This document shows positions 1 through 8,288 of a stretch of DNA of 64,000 nt, in pieces. The position numbers were made by a program, and so were the translations under genes. The notes under the pieces were generated by a model. That model was not told the DNA's origin. It made no database searches and was given only the letters and a program-made list of their open reading frames with translations. This stretch comes from Marinospirillum perlucidum (lineage in GTDB: Bacteria > Pseudomonadota > Gammaproteobacteria > Pseudomonadales > Halomonadaceae). Each line of letters opens with the position of its first letter. Position 1 is the stretch's first letter. The stretch lies in contig NZ_QFWJ01000001.1 in the NCBI RefSeq assembly GCF_003336805.1, positions 1 to 64,000 of the forward strand, given 5' to 3'.

Positions 1-72
1 TCCTTCAAAACCCTTCCCCTTGAGAAAAATGATTCAGGGAAGGTACTGGTTCTGGTGGCCAAAGCCACCCTG

Positions 73-126
73 GAGGTGGGTCAAAATTAATGGCCAGAAG
101 CGGGTCAGTTTAGTTGGCCATTAACA
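73..126. mobile_element. Terminus of an IS21-like insertion sequence (remnant)
   Basis: Two head-to-tail copies of GGGTCA-N8-GGCC lie at 78-95 and 102-119, 24 bp apart, and the second is followed by a CA dinucleotide at 125-126. Multiple short terminal repeats ending in CA are typical of IS21-family ends. No transposase gene is visible inside the window, so this is either the tip of an element extending to the left or a leftover end. A 29-codon open tail (1-90) precedes the repeats but is too short to assign. Confidence 0.35.
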
Positions 127-650
127 AAAGGGAAACGAAGGAATCACCCCACCCCCGCAGGATGCGAGTCTCACCATGACCCCATTCCCTGGGGCGGTAG
201 CGTGAAAGCGCTGCCTATACCTTGCACACTTTGTCTGCCAGCCATGCTCAAAAGGGCGCTGATCAATCCAAAAAAAGCAATATATTCAAAGGACTGGGGA
301 TGCAACTGCGGAGATAGAGAGCAAAGCAAACATTGGAAATTGTGTGCACACGGTTTTACTGGCAAATAGTTAGTCGGTATGCATGGAATAAGTTGCTAAG
401 AATCAACATGTTAAGAGCAGCGGAGGCCTTCGGCTGGATGGCAAATAACGAGGGGGTCTCATGAATAAAAATGTTATGTGGTCGCTCCATGCGGACGCAC
501 CGAACCTCTGGATGTTCCCTAGGCTTGCGCGAATCAATTTTCAGAATAAGGGCATTCGGGTGTCGTAGGCATAGAAAACGAGATGAGCTCTGTCACTGAG
601 GTTGTCGAGAACAGCCGGGGGGTGGAAAGCTTTTATGGTAGGGATTGCCC
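127..650. other. Noncoding stretch upstream of the methyltransferase gene
   Basis: No convincing gene was seen here. The short open frames on both strands lack a ribosome binding site and resemble no family I recognise. The promoter of the downstream methyltransferase must lie in the right part of this stretch. Confidence 0.4.
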
Positions 651-749
651 TTGGTTACCAAGCTTGCTTCGTTCACCCTATTTCGATAGAATGCCGGTAA
701 TCGCAGTAAAAACGGTGAAAACTCTAAAAAATAGGGTTTTGGTTACCAA
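651..749 (+). promoter_or_regulatory. Paired 11-bp near-palindromes upstream of the methyltransferase
   Basis: The near-palindrome TTGGTTACCAA occurs at 651-661 and again at 739-749, 88 bp apart. The second copy stops just before the ribosome binding site AGGAGG (754-759) of the methyltransferase gene. Duplicated dyads at this position are what an autoregulating restriction-modification promoter would carry. No controller-protein gene is visible, so the methyltransferase itself is one possible binder. This is inference from position and symmetry only. Confidence 0.3.
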
Positions 750-764
750 AACTAGGAGGCCGGC

Positions 765-2090
765 ATGGCTACTGGCATTACCAAACGCGAACAGCACTCT
801 CAGGACGCGATTTCTGCATTGGACTTCTATCGGGAGCCCACCGCTCTTCCTCCAGATAATGCTGAAGTCACACTCAGTTATCCGAATAAGGCAAATCGGT
901 CAGATATCATCAAGCCGGTGCCACGCCGTTTTCTCATAGTCGATGGCGGCAACACTACGGAAACTAGCAGGCTTCCGGAAAACGCGTTTGTCCTTGATGA
1001 TAACTTTTTTGTGCTAAACGAGCTCATTCGCGAGAATGTGAAAGTCAACCTCTACTACCTTGACCCCCCTTATGGCACGGGCTTCGACTTCCACTCTCGC
1101 AACCTTGAGCATGCATATAAGGACAGCATGGGAGCTGCTGCTTATATTGAATTCATGAGACGACGTCTGATCCTTATGCGCGAGACTATGGCCGATGACG
1201 GTTCAATCTATGTTCATATTGGCCACCAGATGCTGGGGCATTTGAAAGTCGTTATGGATGAAGTTTTTGGTCCTACCAACTTTCGAAACCTTATCACGCG
1301 ACGGAAGTGTAGCAGCAAGAACTTTACGAGCAAGCAATACTCAAATATCAACGATTACATTCTCTTTTATTCTAAGACCAAGTCTTATAAGTGGAACAAG
1401 CCAGGCATTGAACCTGAACAGAGCTGGATTGATAGGGAGTATCCGAAATTTGATAGCTTTGGACGGCGCTATAAGCTTGTTCCTGTTCATGCGCCTGGTA
1501 CACGCAACGGAGAGACAGGGCAGCCTTGGCGCGGAATAATGCCGCCCGCAGGTAAGCATTGGCAATACGCACCTACCAAGCTCGAAGAGCTAGACCGGCA
1601 GGGTGATATCCACTGGTCACGTAACGGCAATCCGCGCCGCAAGGTTTATTGGTCGGCTGACAAAAAGATGGCGCTGACAGATTATTGGGATCTCTACCGC
1701 GATGCGCACCATCAAAGCATCAAGATTACCGGGTACCCAACCGAAAAAAATCTTTCAATGATTAAAATGATTGTCGGTGCCAGTTCCGATGAAGGTGACC
1801 TTGTGATCGATCCATTTTGCGGCTCTGGCACGACGTTGCACGCAGCCAGAGATCTCGGTCGTCGTTACCTTGGCGTAGACGCTTCCTTCAGTGCTGCCAA
1901 GGCAAGTTTGCATCGGATGCGGCAGGGCCTGGAACCGATGGGTGACTATGTGAACAAGCCAGTGAAGAAAGCTGATAGTCTGCCCTTGCCCCTTGGTGAC
2001 GAGAAGGAAGAGCAGCGATGTGGCTTCGTGGTTGATAGCCGCCTTTTCGCCGCTTATCCGGATGAAATCAGAGATCTTTCGGAGATTTAG
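765..2090 (+). CDS. DNA adenine-N6 (or cytosine-N4) methyltransferase, beta class
   Basis: This is the modification enzyme of a restriction-modification system. Motif IV, DPPYGTG, is at residues 100-106, and the AdoMet-binding motif DPFCGSG is at residues 349-355. The order IV before I defines the beta class, and DPPY rather than SPPY favours N6-adenine methylation. The length (441 aa) suits a stand-alone type II or short type III Mod enzyme. The ATG start is preceded by AGGAGG at 754-759. The middle, about residues 150-320, should hold the target recognition region. The gene converges on a putative restriction endonuclease and overlaps its stop by 4 nt. Target specificity cannot be read from the sequence. 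Confidence 0.9.
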   Translation: MATGITKREQHSQDAISALDFYREPTALPPDNAEVTLSYPNKANRSDIIKPVPRRFLIVDGGNTTETSRLPENAFVLDDNFFVLNELIRENVKVNLYYLDPPYGTGFDFHSRNLEHAYKDSMGAAAYIEFMRRRLILMRETMADDGSIYVHIGHQMLGHLKVVMDEVFGPTNFRNLITRRKCSSKNFTSKQYSNINDYILFYSKTKSYKWNKPGIEPEQSWIDREYPKFDSFGRRYKLVPVHAPGTRNGETGQPWRGIMPPAGKHWQYAPTKLEELDRQGDIHWSRNGNPRRKVYWSADKKMALTDYWDLYRDAHHQSIKITGYPTEKNLSMIKMIVGASSDEGDLVIDPFCGSGTTLHAARDLGRRYLGVDASFSAAKASLHRMRQGLEPMGDYVNKPVKKADSLPLPLGDEKEEQRCGFVVDSRLFAAYPDEIRDLSEI

Positions 2091-2974
2091 CTTTCCAGCC
2101 AATCGGGCGTGATGCGTTTTTCGGCGAGCTTTAATGTGACTACGCGCACACGTCCATCCCATTGCCCGTCTAACATGCAAGCCTCCTCCCATGTATCTCC
2201 ATGCATGAGCCCAGGCCCGTCGGACAAGAAAATCAATTTGAGACGTGTAGGGGTCACTTGGTCAAAGGCCTTTGCCTTGTCGACCTTATTGGAATTCCCG
2301 CCTGTCCTATCATCTGACTGCGCGCCCCCGCGCGTGGAATCGTATCGGGCAAACCCGACCGCGAGTACTTGTTGATCGCTATTGCGGCGGACAACAAAAT
2401 CACATGGATAAGAGCCTTTGAAGTCGGGGTAAATTTCAGATAGCTCTATATCACGCCCAGCTCCGCGCGGGCCTTCGATTGTGTACTGGTCAGCGAAATG
2501 GTCTTCAAACCAATCGAAGAACGCCCCAGTAAGTTGATACCCAAGCTGCCCCCGTGTGTCGTACTCCCCAACCAGCGCGGCCAGGGCGTATTTGTACTCC
2601 TTCGGAAGGTCGGAGAACTGTGCTTTAAGCTTATCGATTGGTTTAAATGTGTCGCTATAGGCTTCTACTAGGCTGTCGGTGCTGACTTTTTTTATTTTTT
2701 TCGTGGTTTCAGTGTCGAGCACAGGAGAAACGCAGCGGCGATACATCTTGAGAAGCGCCATTCGCTCGTCCGCGTCGCGCTCGGTCGTGCGGATTCTCTC
2801 GAGAACCTCAGCGCTTGATTCCGAGTCCTTGACAAGCTGGCAGAATACGTCAATTGCGTTATCGTATTTATCGATCAGGATATTGAGTACTTCGGGGAAC
2901 CGGATCGTACTATCAATGGGTGTAATAATTTTGCTTACATCAGAAATAGTACGAAGAAAATTATTTTTGCTCAA
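2087..2974 (-). CDS. Putative restriction endonuclease paired with the methyltransferase
   Basis: This 295-aa protein is encoded convergently to the methyltransferase, the usual place for its cognate nuclease. A PD followed by a D-F-V-V-R stretch (about residues 186-198) could be a PD-(D/E)XK-like core. A GGAQSDDRTGG loop follows at about residues 215-225. Both belong to the C-terminal half; the N-terminal half is predicted helical and charged. The start is TTG at 2974, with GGAG 7 nt upstream. I do not recognise the exact family, so the nuclease call rests mainly on context. Its start lies 65 bp from the divergent glycosylase gene, so the two probably share a promoter region. Confidence 0.6.
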   Translation of the reverse strand: MSKNNFLRTISDVSKIITPIDSTIRFPEVLNILIDKYDNAIDVFCQLVKDSESSAEVLERIRTTERDADERMALLKMYRRCVSPVLDTETTKKIKKVSTDSLVEAYSDTFKPIDKLKAQFSDLPKEYKYALAALVGEYDTRGQLGYQLTGAFFDWFEDHFADQYTIEGPRGAGRDIELSEIYPDFKGSYPCDFVVRRNSDQQVLAVGFARYDSTRGGAQSDDRTGGNSNKVDKAKAFDQVTPTRLKLIFLSDGPGLMHGDTWEEACMLDGQWDGRVRVVTLKLAEKRITPDWLES

Positions 2975-3039
2975 ACTGCTACTCCACTGTTACTGTTTGG
3001 TCTTGACTGGTGGACTCGGGCTGTTGAAGAGGGCTTACG

Positions 3040-3642
3040 TTGAATCACTTCGAACACCTACTGGCCGCATACCCGCGCCTTTCTAATCTTTTACAGAAGG
3101 TTCCTGCCTTTGAAGCATTGGAGCCCCAAGCTATTCCCATACCCGAGGCAATTACAAAAATTGTAGTGGGGCAAATGTTATCACGAACTGCTGCTGACGC
3201 GATATACCATCGCTTGACACAAAAACGAACCGCCTGTCAACAGGAGGGAGCGTGGCAGTTGTCCGAGGCTGATCTACTTGGCTGTGGGCTTTCTCGCCGG
3301 AAAGTCCGAACGATACGTGAATTCGCTGACTTCTATGAACGCGATCAGTTCAAGGTCGAGTCATGGCGCAATCTGGATCATGAGCAACTACGGGCGGTGG
3401 TTTCCGAGCATTGGGGGTTGTCCCATTGGTCCGCTGATATGCTGGCTATCTTCCACTTCGCGATGCCGGATGTATTCCCAGAGAATGACGGTGCGATTAT
3501 CCGGGTCCGCCAAACTCTTGAAAAGCACTATCTAACGGGACCGCTGGAGCCAGAGTTCGCCCGCCCGTACCGGACTTCGCTAGCTCGCTATATGTGGGCG
3601 CTTCTAGACAGAAAGATCCTCAGCACTGCGGGGAGCAATTGA
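3040..3642 (+). CDS. HhH-GPD superfamily DNA base-excision glycosylase
   Basis: The 200-aa protein has the helix-hairpin-helix plus Gly/Pro-Asp layout of AlkA/EndoIII-type glycosylases. The segment LLGCGLSRRKVRTIREFA (about residues 79-96) and a GLSHWSADM segment (about 128-136) match the fold. The sequence DVFPEND that follows supplies the Asp equivalent to the catalytic AlkA Asp238. It starts with TTG at 3040, with GAGGG a few nt upstream. It is divergent from the putative restriction enzyme and near the methyltransferase, so it is probably a repair partner of this system, as mismatch glycosylases and Vsr are for cytosine-methylating systems. The substrate (3-methyladenine, mismatch or a methylated base) is unknown. 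The length is near the family minimum, and no iron-sulfur Cys cluster is present. Confidence 0.8.
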   Translation: MNHFEHLLAAYPRLSNLLQKVPAFEALEPQAIPIPEAITKIVVGQMLSRTAADAIYHRLTQKRTACQQEGAWQLSEADLLGCGLSRRKVRTIREFADFYERDQFKVESWRNLDHEQLRAVVSEHWGLSHWSADMLAIFHFAMPDVFPENDGAIIRVRQTLEKHYLTGPLEPEFARPYRTSLARYMWALLDRKILSTAGSN

Positions 3643-3969
3643 GAATTTTAGCTATTAGTATAGTTGTGCTGTCATGTATGTCACAGAGTAAGGATAACTT
3701 ATAGATAGACTGGTCAGTGAACCCGATACTAGGCTCAAATGCTTGTTGTTCAGCAAGGTACATAGGTATCGTTTTTCGGGAAGTGAGGCATAATACCCAC
3801 ATAACACCTATGAGCCTTCTGCCTGTCAATAGGCCGCAGTGTTTTTTTATTGGCCGCGTGAGCGGCCAACATCAAATCCCTGAGCCAGTGATCCTACTTC
3901 ATCTGTCATCGTTGGCTGTTGGTGGCTTACAGCAAACACCTATTGAGGCTCTCTTAACGTGGTTGTTCA
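3643..3969. other. Noncoding stretch with a perfect hairpin
   Basis: No supported gene is seen. A perfect 8-bp inverted repeat, TTGGCCGC/GCGGCCAA with a GTGA loop, lies at 3850-3869 and is preceded by a T-run on the left. It lacks a T-run on the 3' side of either strand, so it is not an ordinary terminator. IS110 relatives often sit next to such palindromes, but a link is only suggested by proximity. Confidence 0.35.
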
Positions 3970-4277
3970 CCACTGCCAGACTGGGTTGCTCCTTGCAGGT
4001 TGGTCTGGGGCACTAGACATTCATCGGTTAACCAGCAGCTGTCCTATTCAAAAAGCGGGTTACTTTGCAGTCCCAGTTAGTTTCAGGTTCAGCGCCGGTG
4101 TAAGCCCACTCGCTCAGGGTATTGGCGCACGCCAGCAGGATGGATAATCAAAGCGACGGGCTTCGAGTTTGGGTGTAGAAGTCGGGTTTCAGGCCTGAAT
4201 GACCAGTCAGCAGACACCCGGTTTCAGCACACTCCGTAATGATCCAGTTAGACGTTGATCATCATCCTGCTGCGTGA
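3970..4277 (-). other. Noncoding 3' end of the IS110-family element; candidate guide-RNA locus
   Basis: About 300 bp directly downstream of the transposase stop carries no credible gene but has several short self-complementary stretches. In IS1111-subgroup relatives the RNA that guides recombination (bridge RNA or seekRNA) is encoded in this 3' region. In the IS110 subgroup it lies 5' of the gene. The exact element ends cannot be fixed here, so the RNA is an inference from family biology and from the size of the gene-free segment. Confidence 0.3.
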
Positions 4278-5321
4278 CTAACTCATTAAAAAGCGTTGTT
4301 CATCAAACACCTTCTCGTTCTTTAACATGAAATAGACCGCACGCCCCAGCTTGTGAGCCAAAGCTGACAGCGCCTTGGCTTTACTCATACGTTTCTGGAA
4401 GCGTTGCAGCAGCTTTTGGGCACCGGGGTTGCCTCTGAGGTATAAAACAGCTGCCTCAGAGAACGCCCATTTCAGATGGGCATTGCCAATTTTGTTGCCC
4501 TGAGTGCCGTAAGTTTTACCGGCAGACTCTGCCTTACACTTGATGAGACGGGAGTAAGAAGCAAATTTCTGAACTGATTCAAAGCGGCGAATATCCCCGA
4601 TCTCATACAGGATGGTCAGAGCCAGAATACGGCCAATGCCGGGGATGGTCTGCAACAGGTGATAATAAGTGGGCCGATGTTGTTTGGCCTGCTTTACCAA
4701 CAGCCACTCGATTTGACTCAGCTCTCGGTGATAGCACTCCAAGACGGCCATATCCAGATCGATATTACGCTGAACCACTGGATCATCAAACGTTCTGTTT
4801 AGCTGCTCTCGGGCACTGACATTCTTCAGATTGACCTTGTTGGGCGGCAAGTTGTACTGACTGGTGGTATTCGCCACATGAGCTTTTAAATCCGCACCAT
4901 GACGTACCAATCCGGTTCGACGGCGAAGCAGATCACGAGTGGCCCTCATAGTACGTGGATAGACATAAGCCAGCGGGAAGTTGCCACCTCGGATCAGGGC
5001 TGCAATCTTGTAAGAATCAATGCGGTCATTCTTGGTTTTGCCACCATGAATCGCCTTCATGTAAAGAGCATGACCCAGAATAAAAGCGATGCCTTGATCT
5101 TCACAGAAATCAGCAATCCAGTACCAACAGTGCATGCACTCAACCCCGATGACCAGGTCATCCATATAGGGTTCGATTAATCGAAGTAGAGGTTCAGGCT
5201 TGGCAGGGATTTCCTTATGCAACAGGGTTTCACCCTGCTGCCCTAAAATGCAGACATACAGGCTACGAGCATGCAAATCGATTCCACAATAATGACGATG
5301 AGTGCTATTGTAAAAGTTCAT
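4278..5321 (-). CDS. IS110-family DEDD transposase
   Basis: The 347-aa recombinase acts on circular transposon intermediates. The RuvC-like N-terminal domain shows the four acidic positions: YCGIDLH (about residues 11-17), VIGVEC (about 57-62), and KNDRID (about 96-101, two Asp). The C-terminal Tnp_20 domain has TIPGIGRILAL (about 225-235) followed by FASYSRL (about 253-259), whose Ser is the candidate nucleophile. The length is typical and the frame is intact, so it may be active. AGGAG lies shortly before the ATG on the coding strand. Long noncoding DNA flanks it on both sides. It separates the restriction module from the DUF4238 gene, showing that the island grew by insertions. Confidence 0.93.
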   Translation of the reverse strand: MNFYNSTHRHYCGIDLHARSLYVCILGQQGETLLHKEIPAKPEPLLRLIEPYMDDLVIGVECMHCWYWIADFCEDQGIAFILGHALYMKAIHGGKTKNDRIDSYKIAALIRGGNFPLAYVYPRTMRATRDLLRRRTGLVRHGADLKAHVANTTSQYNLPPNKVNLKNVSAREQLNRTFDDPVVQRNIDLDMAVLECYHRELSQIEWLLVKQAKQHRPTYYHLLQTIPGIGRILALTILYEIGDIRRFESVQKFASYSRLIKCKAESAGKTYGTQGNKIGNAHLKWAFSEAAVLYLRGNPGAQKLLQRFQKRMSKAKALSALAHKLGRAVYFMLKNEKVFDEQRFLMS

Positions 5322-5468
5322 TGAGTCTTCTCCTGTTTGGGTTTCGTCGCCTTTCCAGTTTAGCCAAACGGCTGAGCTGGGGGAGAAGGCTCAATGAGTA
5401 TCAAAAGCGTCAACTCGGACCGTCTTTTCCGCTGGCGCTCCAAATCCGGCCGGTTACGCCGGGCGTTC

Positions 5469-5631
5469 AGGCTGTAGAAAAACCTAAAAGGTTTCGGTTT
5501 CTGAGAATTTATCTCGCTTGTACGTAAATCCTGAAGTTTTTGATGGTGAAAAGTGCTCCAGATTTTACGTAGGCTCGGCATTTTTAGTACAAAAAATGAT
5601 CAATTTTATAGGCTGAGGTTTTCTACAGCCT
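5469..5631. repeat. MITE-like element with 16-17 bp terminal inverted repeats
   Basis: AGGCTGTAGAAAAACCT at 5469-5485 is matched by its inverse AGGTTTTCTACAGCCT at 5616-5631, differing by one base in the T/A run. The 163-bp unit has no coding capacity. Internally, TACGTAAA at about 5519 pairs with TTTTACGTA at about 5564, forming a smaller hairpin. The ends resemble those of several DDE transposons. No clear target duplication is visible. It lies between the IS110 transposase and the DUF4238 gene, whose start is 33 bp to the right. Confidence 0.45.
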
Positions 5632-5664
5632 CATTATACCTTACGGAAGCTCTGGAGTTTTTAA

Positions 5665-6588
5665 TTGAATCTGCAGAAGAAGAAAAAGCAGCACTTCGTG
5701 TGGCGTAAGTATCTGAAAGCATGGTCCGAGAACGACAGCATATACTGCCTCATGGACGGAAGGATATTTAAGTCCGGGTTGATGGGGGTCGGGCAAGAAC
5801 GATACTTCTACAAACTTAAGGAATTAACTAAAGACGAGATCAAGTTTATTAAAGCCCTCATTGATCAAGATAATAGACCAATGATTCGCAAGCTAAATCA
5901 TGGGTGGATAGATTTCTTTAACCAGGTCTTTAAGATTAGAGACCTGCTTGATAGCCACGGAGTATCACACCCAGAAGCGGATAAAAGGCTAGATGTGCTG
6001 ATTCATAATTTCGAGGAAGATTTCCATGGCAGGATAGAGTCTGATGCCATTAAATTTCTGGAGATGTTGTATCGCAAAGATCTCTCGTTCTATGACGACG
6101 ACGATGAGTTGATCGAGTTTTTGTTTTTCATATGTCAGCAGTATTTCAGAACCCAAAACATTGATAGCAAGGTTCAGACGGAAATTAGTTCCTTTAAAGG
6201 GTTTAAAATTGATGGAATGTGGGCCGTTCTTAGACATACAAGTGCAACGAGTGTAGGGTTTAGTCTGTACCAAGACAGAGCAGATTTTCGTCCGGTACTC
6301 ATAGAAAACACTTCGAATATTCCGTTTGTTACTGGCGACCAACCAATAATTAATACTCATGCTATTGGGTTGAGTCTTGAGGAAATCCCATCTGAGCTTG
6401 AGTTTTACTATCCATTGACGCCCAAGCTAGCCCTTCTTCTTTCCAGTAATCCAAATTTGAATAGAAAAGAAACAGTATCTTTCGGAGAAGAAAAAGTTAC
6501 TATGTATAATAAATTTATTCATTCGCAGGCGGGGAAGCAGGTCTATTCGTCCGAAAAAGATGCGTTGGAGCAGCTTTTAAATGGATAG
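5665..6588 (+). CDS. DUF4238 family protein
   Basis: The 307-aa protein begins with a QHFVWRKYLKAW segment (about residues 9-20) and has FVTGDQPIIN (about 224-233) followed by FYYPLTPKLALLLS (about 251-264). This N-terminal HF/HY motif plus a central GDxP and a PLxP block is the pattern of DUF4238. Function is unknown; family members are often found in defence islands and next to mobile elements. The start is taken as TTG at 5665, with GGAG upstream. The gene is A+T-richer than the core genes further right, consistent with transfer. No signal peptide or membrane segment is seen. Confidence 0.75.
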   Translation: MNLQKKKKQHFVWRKYLKAWSENDSIYCLMDGRIFKSGLMGVGQERYFYKLKELTKDEIKFIKALIDQDNRPMIRKLNHGWIDFFNQVFKIRDLLDSHGVSHPEADKRLDVLIHNFEEDFHGRIESDAIKFLEMLYRKDLSFYDDDDELIEFLFFICQQYFRTQNIDSKVQTEISSFKGFKIDGMWAVLRHTSATSVGFSLYQDRADFRPVLIENTSNIPFVTGDQPIINTHAIGLSLEEIPSELEFYYPLTPKLALLLSSNPNLNRKETVSFGEEKVTMYNKFIHSQAGKQVYSSEKDALEQLLNG

Positions 6589-6729
6589 GCGTGAGGAAAG
6601 GTATAATCGGGTAGCCGAGTGTTTCTAGCCATCCAGACCCCACAAGACCCTGCATGAGGGTCCTCAGAGGGTGTTTCACTTAAATCACCACTCATCTTAA
6701 TAGTAAGATTTTAAGGAGCAAAGCATACC

Positions 6730-7569
6730 GTGAGCACGCTGCTGATTGGCTTTGACTCTGCTTGGACACCTTCCAACTCAGGTGCGCTTTTAGGCATTCT
6801 CTCTTCAGGTGGCGGTGCTTATCAAGAGCTTGGCTTACCCCAGGCTGTAGACTACACCGAGGCGTCTGATAGGATTAGCCAGTGGCAATTGAAATACAAG
6901 CCGAAGGCGACTTTGGTAATGCTCGATCAGCCTACTATCGTGAAGAATGCCTCTGGTCAGCGGCCAGTAGAGAACTTGGTAGGCTCACCAGTCAGCCGCC
7001 GCTACGGTGGTGTGCAGCCAGCCAATACAGGGAAGATCGAAATGTTCGGTCAAAATGCACCTGTATGGTCATTCCTAGACAAGTTTGGTGGTCCAGCTAA
7101 TCCTCTTGAGGGGCTAGAAGCAACCTGGGTTATTGAAACCTATCCGGTGCTTTCAATGATTGCGCTAGGCTGGACGCTACCTGATTCAGTGCGCTCTACA
7201 GGAAGGCTGCCAAAATATAACCCCCAGCGAAGCAAGACCTTCTCAATTTCTGACTGGCAGCATGTTTGCAAACTCATTTCGCAAGAACTGAGTAGCCGCA
7301 ACCTTCTAAAAAGTGCTGCCTGGCTGGATCTAGCTGCCCAACAAAAGCCCCGTAAAACTGATCAAGACCACCTAGATGCCTGTATTTGCCTTCTGGTCGC
7401 CTTGCACCTGATTGAAGGGAAGCAGTGCCTTATGGTTGGGGATATGGACAGTGGCTATATTGTCGTACCCTATTCAGATACTCTTTCAGATGAGCTGGAA
7501 GCCCGCTGTATCAAGACTAAAAGAGTTTCTAGTGACTGGGTGAAGCCCTTCATTTTATCAGCACCCTGA
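6730..7569 (+). CDS. DUF429 family protein, predicted RNase H-like fold
   Basis: The 279-aa protein carries LIGFDSAW (residues 5-12), VMLDQPTIV (about 63-71), IETYPVLSM (about 136-144) and a C-terminal KTDQDHLDACICL (about 217-229). These acidic motifs in order match DUF429, which is predicted to adopt an RNase H-like nuclease fold. The biochemical activity is unproven. The start is GTG at 6730, with AAGGAG about 12 nt upstream. It stands alone between the DUF4238 gene and a restriction-enzyme fragment in the island. Confidence 0.75.
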   Translation: MSTLLIGFDSAWTPSNSGALLGILSSGGGAYQELGLPQAVDYTEASDRISQWQLKYKPKATLVMLDQPTIVKNASGQRPVENLVGSPVSRRYGGVQPANTGKIEMFGQNAPVWSFLDKFGGPANPLEGLEATWVIETYPVLSMIALGWTLPDSVRSTGRLPKYNPQRSKTFSISDWQHVCKLISQELSSRNLLKSAAWLDLAAQQKPRKTDQDHLDACICLLVALHLIEGKQCLMVGDMDSGYIVVPYSDTLSDELEARCIKTKRVSSDWVKPFILSAP

Positions 7570-7853
7570 AGCAATATGGACCTGAATTAGTTCGCTCTTT
7601 AAGCCAAGTTGGCGACATGAAATGACACTTTCATTAAGTAAACTGATGCCATACCCAAACAGGCAATGGTTTAGCGAGGCAGTCGGTCACTGTACCCATG
7701 AATTCAAACTCATGGAACGCGCTATCAGCCAAATTCATTAGGGTGCGTGCTATGCTATTGCGAATCAAAAGACAGGGATAAACCCGCGTCACAAACCCAC
7801 ATTGAAGTTGGTTTAAAGAATCAGGAGACAAACCCAGTGACAAAGCAAGTAAT

Positions 7854-8288
7854 GTGGTGCAGGAGAAGAAATACAGCGACCGGCTAGAAGCCACCCTACG
7901 CAAATACAACAACCGAGGCATCGAAACCGCACAGGTCATCGAAGAGCTGATCCAGATGGCTAAGGACTTTCAGGCAGAACTGGAAAGAGATGCCGCCCTG
8001 GGTCTGAACTCGGATGAAGTCGCCTTCTATGATGCCCTGGCCAATAACGAAAGCGCCGTGCGTGAGCTGGGCGATGAAACCCTGAAGAAGATCGCCGTGG
8101 AAATAACCACCAAGCTAAGAGCCTCAACCACTGTAGATTGGCAAGTTAGAGAAAGCGTGAGGGCCAAGCTACGCATACTGGTGCGCCGTACCCTGCAAAG
8201 ATACAAGTACCCACCTGACCAGGCGAAAGAAGCTGTAGAGCTGGTGTTAAAACAGGCTGAAGTGCTATCCAATGGTTGGAGTGAATAA
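7854..8288 (+). pseudogene. C-terminal fragment of a type I restriction subunit HsdR
   Basis: The 144 residues match only the C-terminal helical domain of HsdR. The segments SDRLEATLRKYNNRGIETAQ, LGLNSDEVAFYDALANNESA and VDWQVRESVRAKLRILVRR are the recognisable HsdR tail. Complete HsdR is about 1000 aa; the nuclease and helicase domains and the hsdM and hsdS genes are absent. The frame is open upstream to a TGA at 7803, so a short peptide could still be made from GTG 7854. It is most likely debris from a lost type I system. I cannot exclude that the fragment is retained as a small protein. Confidence 0.85.

Noticed and set aside
651-749. Assigning the restriction system the specificity GGTNACC
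   Set aside because: GGTCACC sites also occur in core genes of the window, and neither protein can be matched with confidence to a known GGTNACC enzyme. Only the repeated dyad is reported.
3850-3869. A rho-independent terminator
   Set aside because: The hairpin is perfect, but the T-run lies on its 5' side on the plus strand, giving an A-run after it on the minus strand. Neither orientation fits.
3717-4147. Small plus-strand frames of 62-99 codons near the IS110 element
   Set aside because: They lack ribosome binding sites, overlap each other, and cross the presumed end of the element.
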